Shown: positions 58,371 to 64,000 of the stretch, piece after piece
How the letters are laid out: every line of letters begins with the position of its first letter
Position numbering within the stretch: position 1 is the first letter of the stretch
DNA from: Rhodospirillaceae bacterium
Lineage (GTDB): Bacteria; Pseudomonadota; Alphaproteobacteria; Bin65
NCBI GenBank assembly: GCA_028819475.1
Contig: JAPPLJ010000030.1
Location: 372,001 to 436,000, forward strand
Direction: 5' to 3'
DNA length: 64,000 bases
The notes under the pieces: generated by a model
What the model was told of the DNA's origin: nothing
What the model saw: the letters and a program-made list of their open reading frames with translations, nothing else
Databases searched by the model: none
Program-made: the position numbers and the translations under genes

Positions 58371-58841
58371 TTGGAATCCCTGTTCGCAGCGATCGAAGGG
58401 TCGGCCCTGGCGCAAACCCTGCGGGCTTCCCGCTGGCTCTATGCCGCCGTCAACGGCGCGCACATCTTCGCAATCGCCCTGCTGATCGGGTCGGTCGTCC
58501 CGCTCAACCTGCGGCTTCTCGGCGTGTGGCGGAGCATCTCCCGCGAAGCGGTGGTGCGGGTGCTCGCACCCGTCGCGGCGAGCGGGCTGATCCTTGCCCT
58601 GCTCACGGGACCGCTGCTGTTCGCGGTCCGGGCGCGGGAATACAGCGGTATCGAATTCCTGCAGCTCAAGCTGGTCTTCATCGCTGTCGGGGTTCTCTCC
58701 ACGCTCGCCCTGTGCCGGACCCACGGGTTTCTGCTCAAGGACGCTCCTCGCGCGCGCCTGGCCGGTCACGCCATCCTCTCGACGGTATGCTGGCTGGGCG
58801 CACTCGTCTGTGGGCGCTTGATCGCCTTCGCCGGCGATTGA
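58371..58841 (+). CDS. Uncharacterised four-span membrane protein
   Basis: A protein of 156 residues from TTG at 58371, 4 nt after the previous stop; an ATG at 58287 would overlap that gene by 80 nt. Four spans are clear (about 24-43, 62-84, 98-115 and 132-150). Conserved-looking blocks are ASRWLYAAVNGAHIFAIALL and REYSGIEFLQLKLVFIAVGV. It is typical of proteins found beside DUF6152 members, perhaps a paired exporter or electron-transfer component. Function unknown. Confidence 0.7.
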   Translation: MESLFAAIEGSALAQTLRASRWLYAAVNGAHIFAIALLIGSVVPLNLRLLGVWRSISREAVVRVLAPVAASGLILALLTGPLLFAVRAREYSGIEFLQLKLVFIAVGVLSTLALCRTHGFLLKDAPRARLAGHAILSTVCWLGALVCGRLIAFAGD

Positions 58842-58862
58842 CGCCGATACCGTCGGGCCGGC

Positions 58863-59141
58863 ATGGTCGAATTGATCGATACCGTCGTCCAGCAGAGCGA
58901 ATGACTCGCCGGCCCCCGTTGGTCGCTGGCCGACGCGGCCATAAAGCCCTTCGCCGAGCGCCTGCACCAGCTTGGCGGCCTCTGGCTCGCCGGGCGCCCC
59001 GCGGCCGACCGGGGGTGGGCGCGCGTCACGGCGCGGCCTTCCTATCAGGCGACCGCCGAGGTGCAGCGCGACCGGCCGCGCGAAGCCGCCATGCGCGAAC
59101 GCGGCCGCGCCGCCCTTCCCCGATTGTCGGAGATCGCCTGA
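58863..59141 (+). pseudogene. Remnant of a glutathione S-transferase C-terminal domain
   Basis: One frame reads MVELIDTVVQQSE, a TGA stop at 58902-58904, then LAGPRWSLADAAIKPFAERL, HQLGG and a tail with WARVTARPSYQAT up to TGA at 59139. The segment SLADAAIKPFAERLHQLGG...RARPSYQ matches the helical C-terminal domain of bacterial GSTs. There is no N-terminal thioredoxin domain upstream, where the previous gene ends at 58841. Truncation plus an in-frame stop suggests a pseudogene. The rest of the 58842-59202 gap shows nothing. Confidence 0.55.
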
Positions 59142-59202
59142 CCGAATTGACGGCGGCTATTTGCCCGCCGGTCCGAGTCGAACCCGCCCCTGAAATACCC
59201 GT

Positions 59203-60651
59203 ATGACCGCACCGCCAGCCGAACCGCCCGGTCGAACGGGAAATCATCCCGGAGAGCGCCCCGATAAGCGGCCCGAAGCGAAAAGGGGCGCCGACGGTCG
59301 GCCCTGGCCGTCACTTCGCGAGGCATTCGCCGTCTGGGCGAAGGTCGCGCTGCTGAGCTTCGGCGGGCCGGCCGGACAGATCGCCGTGATGCACCGCATC
59401 CTGGTCCAGGAAAAGCGCTGGCTCGGCGAGGCGCGCTTCCTGCACGCGCTCAATATCTGCATGCTGCTGCCCGGCCCGGAGGCCCAGCAGCTCGCCACCT
59501 ACACCGGCTGGCTCATGCACGGCATCCGCGGCGGCTTCATCGCCGGGCTGCTGTTCGTCCTGCCCGGCGCTGTCGCCATCATGGCGCTCAGCATTGTCTA
59601 CGCGCTCTACGGCAACGTCGGCGCCGTGGCGGCGCTGTTCTTCGGGCTCAAGGCCGCGGTGCTCGCCATCGTCGTCCAGGCCGTCGTGCGCATCGGCAGC
59701 CGGGCCCTGCGCAACCGGGCAATGCAGGCGATCGCCGCAATCTCCTTCATCGCGATCTTCTTCTTCGCCGCACCCTTCCCGCTGATCGTGCTGGCCGCTG
59801 CGGTCCTTGGCTTCATCGGCGCGCAGTCCGGTTCGGAGATGTTCGCCGGCGGCGGGCACGGCGATGAGGCCGAAGCGGAGGCCGACTCCGCGACGATCCT
59901 GGGCGACGCGCCGCCGGCCGGCGGCCGGCCGAACCGGCGGCGGCTGTTCCTGACCGCCGCCCTGCTGCTGGTCCTGTGGCTCGGCCCGGTCGCCGTCCTG
60001 TGGGCGATGCTCGGTGGCGGCCATGTCTTCGCCGAAATCGCCGTCTTCTTCAGCAAGATGGCTGTCGTCACCTTCGGCGGCGCCTATGCCGTGCTCGCCT
60101 GGGTCGCCCAGGCCGGCGTCGAAACCTATGGCTGGCTGCAACCCGGCGAGATGCTGGACGGGCTGGGTATGGCGGAGACGACGCCGGGGCCGCTCATCAT
60201 GGTGACCCAGTTCGTCGGCTTCATGGCCGCCTTCCGCGAGCCCGGTCTGCTGGCCGCCCTGCCCGCCGGCGTTCTGGGCGGCGCGCTCACGACCTGGGTG
60301 ACCTTCGCACCCTGCTTCCTGTGGATATTCCTCGGCGCGCCCTTCGTCGAGCGGCTGCGCGAGAACCGGGCTCTGACCGCCGCTCTCGCCGCGATCACCG
60401 CCGCCGTGGTCGGCGTCATCCTGAACCTCGCCCTCTGGTTCGCGCTCCACGCGATCTTCGGCACGGTCGTCCGGTTCGAGGCGTGGGGCCTATTGGTCGC
60501 CGTCCCGCAGCCGGAATCGCTGAACCCCTGGGCGCTTGCCCTTTCGGCCGCGGCGCTGATCGCCGCCTTCGGCTTCCGCATCGGCGCCGTACCGCTGCTG
60601 ACGGCTGCGGCGGTGGTAGGGTTGGCGCTGGGAGCTGTGGGGGCGGTGTAG
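59203..60651 (+). CDS. chrA: Chromate transporter (ChrA, two-domain form)
   Basis: A protein of 482 residues with two homologous halves. The first (about 38-215) has AKVALLSFGGPAGQIAVMHR and LNICMLLPGPEAQQLATYTG. The second (about 270-480) repeats these as KMAVVTFGGAYAVLAWVAQA and MLDGLGMAETTPGPLIMVTQ. ChrA exports chromate, mediating resistance. A 40-residue charged N-terminal tail is extra, and a His/Asp/Glu-rich linker separates the halves. Monocistronic as far as can be seen. Confidence 0.93.
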   Translation: MTAPPAEPPGRTGNHPGERPDKRPEAKRGADGRPWPSLREAFAVWAKVALLSFGGPAGQIAVMHRILVQEKRWLGEARFLHALNICMLLPGPEAQQLATYTGWLMHGIRGGFIAGLLFVLPGAVAIMALSIVYALYGNVGAVAALFFGLKAAVLAIVVQAVVRIGSRALRNRAMQAIAAISFIAIFFFAAPFPLIVLAAAVLGFIGAQSGSEMFAGGGHGDEAEAEADSATILGDAPPAGGRPNRRRLFLTAALLLVLWLGPVAVLWAMLGGGHVFAEIAVFFSKMAVVTFGGAYAVLAWVAQAGVETYGWLQPGEMLDGLGMAETTPGPLIMVTQFVGFMAAFREPGLLAALPAGVLGGALTTWVTFAPCFLWIFLGAPFVERLRENRALTAALAAITAAVVGVILNLALWFALHAIFGTVVRFEAWGLLVAVPQPESLNPWALALSAAALIAAFGFRIGAVPLLTAAAVVGLALGAVGAV

Positions 60652-60687
60652 ACAGGGGCGGTTGCCAACTGTTCCTACACCCTCGCT

Positions 60688-60813
60688 GTCATTCCGACCG
60701 GAGCCCCGGATTCAATCCGGGGCGGAGCGGAGGAATCTCGTCGCCGGACTCGGGTCCTTGTGGGTGAGACCGAGTCGAGATCCCTCCGCTCGCTTTGCTC
60801 GGTCGGGATGACG
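60688..60813. repeat. Palindromic intergenic repeat, copy R4 (subfamily 2, arm B on the left)
   Basis: A 126-bp inverted repeat with outer ends GTCATTCCGACCGG and CGGTCGGGATGAC. The left arm has CCCCGGATTCAATCCGGGG (arm B), the right has GCTCGCTTTGCTCGG (arm A). The inner ends are GAGGAATCTCG and GAGATCCCTCC. It is R2 in the opposite orientation, 45 kb away, in the gap between chrA and a minus-strand gene. Confidence 0.85.
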
Positions 60814-60860
60814 GTTGAAGGGTGATTGGTCGGGATGAAGCCAGAAGAACGTCGGCCGGC

Positions 60861-61232
60861 CTACTCCCCCGGCTTTTCGAATTCGCGGGCGCAGTCGCGG
60901 GTGATCCGGCGCATCGCCGTGTGGACCGTCTTGTCGAGTGCGAGGCGCAGGTTCCGCGCGCTTTCCTTGTCGCCGGCGGCGACCAGCGCGAATATCTTCG
61001 TGACCTTCGGCTTGTCGCCGTCCGGGATTTCGCCCTCTTCGGCGACAGCGTCGGCGACACAGGTGCAGAGCGGCGTGCGGTTGGCGACCAGCACCTTCGG
61101 CGTTTCCTGGCCGCGCTCCTGCCGCTTGACCAGGCTGTCGGCGCAGGCGGCGGCGAGTTCCTTCTTCGCACCGTCGGAGAAGGCCGTCAGCGCCAGGAAA
61201 CAGGCCGGAAGGACAGCGAGGTTTCGAAGCAT
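60861..61232 (-). CDS. Small secreted protein with conserved-looking Cys residues
   Basis: A protein of 123 residues starting MLRNLAVLPACFLALTAFSD with a likely signal peptide. The mature part is helical and charged, with cysteines in LAAACADSL, TPLCTCVADAV and TRDCAREF. This spacing suggests disulfides in the periplasm. The family is not recognised. The ATG at 61232 gives the signal peptide; an upstream start at 61334 adds a Pro/Ser-rich segment and is rejected. Confidence 0.65.
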   Translation of the reverse strand: MLRNLAVLPACFLALTAFSDGAKKELAAACADSLVKRQERGQETPKVLVANRTPLCTCVADAVAEEGEIPDGDKPKVTKIFALVAAGDKESARNLRLALDKTVHTAMRRITRDCAREFEKPGE

Positions 61233-61341
61233 GGCAGAATTCCGGGATTGGGCTTCGGACGCGCCCGCGCCGGGCACGGAGATTTCGGCGTCCGCAGGAG
61301 GCGTCGATATCGGTAGCGCATGGTGTGGGTGCATGCCGCGT

Positions 61342-61365
61342 CCGCGCGCGTGTACATGCGCGCGG
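61342..61365. promoter_or_regulatory. 24-bp GC palindrome between divergent genes
   Basis: CCGCGCGCGTGT is followed directly by ACATGCGCGCGG, a full palindrome with a single G-T wobble pair. It lies 110 nt from the secreted-protein start and 112 nt from iorA, almost midway. It could be an operator or form a cruciform; its alternating CG could also favour Z-DNA. Confidence 0.5.
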
Positions 61366-61476
61366 CTAGCCTTGGCGGGAGAAAGACCCTAATATGTCCG
61401 GCGGAACGACGCCAGCGCTGACATTCCAACCCGGACATCTTTCCGAACACTCCCCGAATCATTCGAAGATACGGTC

Positions 61477-63666
61477 ATGGAACGGTCATTTGCGAAAGAG
61501 GTGCAGTCGCTGAAGAAGGGCGACGGCGAGATTTTCGAAGGCGAAGGCATCCTTGCGGTCACCAAGGCGGCGCTGCAATCCGGCGTCTCCTATGTCGGCG
61601 GCTACCAGGGCTCGCCGGTCTCCCATCTGGTCGACGTGCTGAACGACGCCAAGGACATCATGGACGAATACGGCGTCCATCTGGAGATCTGCGCCAACGA
61701 GGCGGGCGCAGCCGCCATGCTCGGCGCGTCGATCCAGTATCCGATCCGCGGCCTGGTGACCTGGAAATCGACGGTCGGGACGAACGTCGCCTCGGACGCG
61801 CTCTCCAACCTCGGCTCGGTCGGCGTGACCGGCGGCGCCGTGGTCATCCTGGGCGAGGATTACGGCGAGGGCGCCTCGATCATCCAGGAGCGCAGCCACG
61901 CCTATGCGCTGAAATCGACCCTGTGGCTGTTCGATCCGCGGCCCAACCTGACCTCGATCGTCAACCTGACCGAGAAGGCCTTCGAGTTGTCCGAAGCCTC
62001 CAACCAGCCGGTCATGGTCCAGCTGCGCATCCTGGCCTGCCACGTCCAGGGCCGCTTCGAGGCCAAGGACAACCAACACGGGCAATTCACCGGCAACCGC
62101 AAGCTGGAGAAGCCGAATTTCGACCTGATGAAGATCGCGCTGCCTCCGGGCACCTACGCCCAGGAAAAGCACAAGTGGGAAGAGCGCGTGCCGGCCGCGA
62201 TCGACTTTATCCGCCGGGAAAAGCTGAACGAGACGTTCGACGGCGAGCTCGACGACCTCGGCATCATCTGCCAGGGCGGCCTGTACAACACGGTGCAGCG
62301 ATCCCTGAACCATCTCGGCCTCGCCGACATCTACGGCAATTCCCGGGTGCCGATCTATTGCATGAACGTCACCTACCCGCTGGTGCCGGAAGAGATCTCC
62401 GGCTTCTGCGCCGGCAAGAAGCATGTCCTGGTCGTGGAGGAAGGCCACCCGTCCTATATCGAGGACGACGTCAACGTCATCCTGCGCAAGGCCGACGTCC
62501 AGACGAAGGTGCACGGCAAGGGCCCGCTGCCGATGGCCGGCCAGTACACCTCGGACGTCGTGCAGAACGGCGTTTCCAAATGGATCGACGAGATCGGCCT
62601 GCCGGACACCAACAAGGGGAGCGCCGGCGCGCGTATCAAGTACATCGTCGGCCTCAAGACCAAAGCCACGAAATATCTCGGCAGCCCGGTTCCGCCGCGG
62701 CCGCCGACCTTCTGCACCGGCTGCCCGGAACGGCCGGTGTTCAGCGCCATCAAGCTGATGGAGAAGGATCTCGGCAAGACGCATATCAGCTGTGATATCG
62801 GCTGCCACACCTTCTCGGCCCTGCCGCCCTTCAGCATCGGCCAGACCGTGCTCGGCTACGGCCTCGGCCTCGCCAGCTCGACCGGGGTCGCGCCGAATTT
62901 CGACAAGCGCGTCATCTCGATCATGGGCGACGGCGGCTTCTGGCATAACGGCCTGAGCACCGGCGTCGCCAGCTCCGTCTTCAACCGGAACGATTCGATC
63001 CTGATCGTGATGAAGAACGGCTACACCTCGGCCACGGGCTGGCAATGGGTGCCGTCGACGCCGAAGGAGGGCAATTTCGAACAGTCGCACATGTCGATCG
63101 AGGAGACGGTGCGCGCGCTCGGCGTCAAGTGGCAGCGCAAGGTGCGGACCTACAACGTCTCGAAGATGGTCAAGACCCTGAAGGAGGCGATGACCACGAC
63201 GCACGAGGGCCTCAAGGTCATCATCGCGGAAAGCGAGTGCATGCTTGCCAAGCAGCGCCGGGTGAAGGCCGAGCGAACGAAGCTGATCCGCGAGGGCAAG
63301 CGCGCCGTGCGGCCGCGTTTCGGCATCGACGACGATGTCTGCACCGGCGACCACAGCTGCATCCGCCTGTCGGGCTGCCCGTCGCTCACCATCAAGGCGA
63401 ACCCGGACCCGCTGCGCACCGACCCGATCGCCCATGTCAACACGGGCTGCGTCGGCTGCGGGCTGTGCGGCGAGGTCGCCCACGCGGCGATCCTGTGCCC
63501 GTCCTTCTACAAGGCCGAGATCGTCTACAACGCCGGCGCGTTCGAGCGCTGGCTCGCCGGCGTGCGCCAGCGCGTCATCGGCATGGTCTACAGCCCGGAG
63601 GAACTGCGCCTCGCGCCGCGCCAGGAAGGCGCGATGGAGCAGGAAGACGCAGCAAAGGCGGCCTGA
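61477..63666 (+). CDS. iorA: Indolepyruvate ferredoxin oxidoreductase alpha subunit
   Basis: A protein of 729 residues. The N-terminal pyruvate-oxidoreductase-like domain has VSYVGGYQGSPVSHLVDVLN and LVTWKSTVGTNVASDALSNL. The TPP-binding domain has FCTGCPERPVFSAIKLM and ISIMGDGGFWHNGLSTGVAS. The C-terminus carries two [4Fe-4S] sites: DDVCTGDHSCIRLSGCPSL and NTGCVGCGLCGEVAHAAILC. It oxidatively decarboxylates aryl pyruvates from aromatic amino acids, passing electrons to ferredoxin. The ATG at 61477 is chosen; no clear Shine-Dalgarno sequence. iorB follows 2 nt after the stop. Confidence 0.95.
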   Translation: MERSFAKEVQSLKKGDGEIFEGEGILAVTKAALQSGVSYVGGYQGSPVSHLVDVLNDAKDIMDEYGVHLEICANEAGAAAMLGASIQYPIRGLVTWKSTVGTNVASDALSNLGSVGVTGGAVVILGEDYGEGASIIQERSHAYALKSTLWLFDPRPNLTSIVNLTEKAFELSEASNQPVMVQLRILACHVQGRFEAKDNQHGQFTGNRKLEKPNFDLMKIALPPGTYAQEKHKWEERVPAAIDFIRREKLNETFDGELDDLGIICQGGLYNTVQRSLNHLGLADIYGNSRVPIYCMNVTYPLVPEEISGFCAGKKHVLVVEEGHPSYIEDDVNVILRKADVQTKVHGKGPLPMAGQYTSDVVQNGVSKWIDEIGLPDTNKGSAGARIKYIVGLKTKATKYLGSPVPPRPPTFCTGCPERPVFSAIKLMEKDLGKTHISCDIGCHTFSALPPFSIGQTVLGYGLGLASSTGVAPNFDKRVISIMGDGGFWHNGLSTGVASSVFNRNDSILIVMKNGYTSATGWQWVPSTPKEGNFEQSHMSIEETVRALGVKWQRKVRTYNVSKMVKTLKEAMTTTHEGLKVIIAESECMLAKQRRVKAERTKLIREGKRAVRPRFGIDDDVCTGDHSCIRLSGCPSLTIKANPDPLRTDPIAHVNTGCVGCGLCGEVAHAAILCPSFYKAEIVYNAGAFERWLAGVRQRVIGMVYSPEELRLAPRQEGAMEQEDAAKAA

Positions 63667-63668
63667 CC

Positions 63669-64000
63669 GTGGCCAGCGCGAAGAAATCCGGCAAGGCGGC
63701 GCCCAAGGCGGCCGCCAAGCCGAAGGCGTCCCGCCGCAAGCCGGCGGAGGAGCGGCCGGTCACCGTCGTCATCGCGGCGATGGGCGGCGAAGGCGGCGGC
63801 GTGCTGACCGCCTGGCTGGTCGATGCGGCGCGCAAGGCCGGCCTGCCGGTGCAGGCGACATCGATCCCCGGCGTGGCCCAGCGCACGGGTGCGACGACCT
63901 ACTATGTCGAGATCGTGCCCAAGCCCTATGCCGAGACCGGCGACATCGAGCCGGTGCTCGACCTGTATCCGGGCCCGGGCGACATCGACATGATGATCGC
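63669..64000 (+). CDS. iorB: Indolepyruvate oxidoreductase beta (gamma-domain) subunit, N-terminal part
   Basis: Only the first 110 codons are in the window. It starts at GTG 63669 with a Lys/Ala/Pro-rich tail (about 1-28), then TVVIAAMGGEGGGVLTAWLV and ATSIPGVAQRTGATTYYVEI, the catalytic gamma-domain pattern of 2-oxoacid:ferredoxin oxidoreductases. The basic tail is unusual for the subunit. With iorA it forms the complete enzyme. Confidence 0.9.
   Translation, partial: MASAKKSGKAAPKAAAKPKASRRKPAEERPVTVVIAAMGGEGGGVLTAWLVDAARKAGLPVQATSIPGVAQRTGATTYYVEIVPKPYAETGDIEPVLDLYPGPGDIDMMI

Overview
The window looks like a stretch of chromosome from a GC-rich alphaproteobacterium, most likely of the Rhodospirillales type. 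The evidence is the gene content and gene order: lgt next to a MidA-type methyltransferase, ubiK-ybjN-proC, tRNA-Leu-rnd-kdsD-lptC-lptA-lptB-rpoN-hpf-ptsN, dapD-dapE, a full ccoNOQP-ccoGHIS cluster, an NDUFA9-like protein and a type III glutamine synthetase. No rRNA operon, phage, insertion sequence or CRISPR array was seen. The order assignment is an inference; no 16S gene is present.

Layout. 1-6059 (minus): a Yej-type peptide ABC importer (yejA-yejB-yejE-yejF) followed by the start of a GhrA-like dehydrogenase. Five 14-bp repeats between yejB and yejE form a chain of tiny ATGA-linked reading frames. 6140-9207 (minus): a four-gene run of PLP decarboxylase, HCCA-isomerase-like protein, HigA-like orphan antitoxin and an SDR lacking its catalytic Ser/Tyr. 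9316-12688 (minus): a possible 22-residue membrane peptide, a creatinase-like M24 protein, pgeF and glnT. 12849-16397: midA and lgt, surrounded by palindromic intergenic repeats and a 1.3-kb region without a convincing gene that holds a strong orphan promoter. 16398-21056 (plus): modABC, ubiK, ybjN, proC; 21053-23644: xseA, uppP. 23680-24615 (minus): NDUFA9-like protein.

24932-35867 and on to 37300 (plus): tRNA-Leu(CAG), RNase D, the LPS block (kdsD, lptC, lptA, lptB), rpoN, hpf, ptsN, lysine/peptidoglycan genes dapD-dapE, a tungstate importer tupB-tupC-tupA and a membrane protein. 37324-39561 (minus): retropepsin-like protease and tldD. 39718-41664 (plus): promoter, rpmI, rplT and pheS without pheT. 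41691-43937 (minus): truA, fmt, def. 44133-46686 (plus): rmuC and a carotenoid-cleavage-type oxygenase. 46814-48676 (minus): DUF4242 protein, GhrA-like reductase, RutC-like deaminase. 48796-56671 (minus): the cbb3 oxidase and its assembly genes, preceded by a near-perfect FNR/FixK box. 56857-60651 (plus): DUF2189 protein, small membrane proteins, a DUF6152-like periplasmic protein, a GST remnant and chrA. 60688-64000: a palindromic repeat, a small secreted Cys protein (minus), then iorA and the start of iorB (plus).

How it fits together: the window combines envelope biogenesis (Lpt, KdsD, UppP, Lgt, DapD/E, PgeF), translation (rpmI-rplT-pheS, fmt-def, truA, hpf), nitrogen-related regulation (rpoN, ptsN, glnT) and microaerobic respiration (cco under FixK/FNR-type control). 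It has two separate oxyanion importers (Mod and Tup) and several amino-acid or peptide catabolic genes. Four copies of an asymmetric palindromic repeat, in two sequence subfamilies, lie in gene-poor gaps. Three of them flank the places where glnT and modABC seem to interrupt an otherwise familiar gene order.
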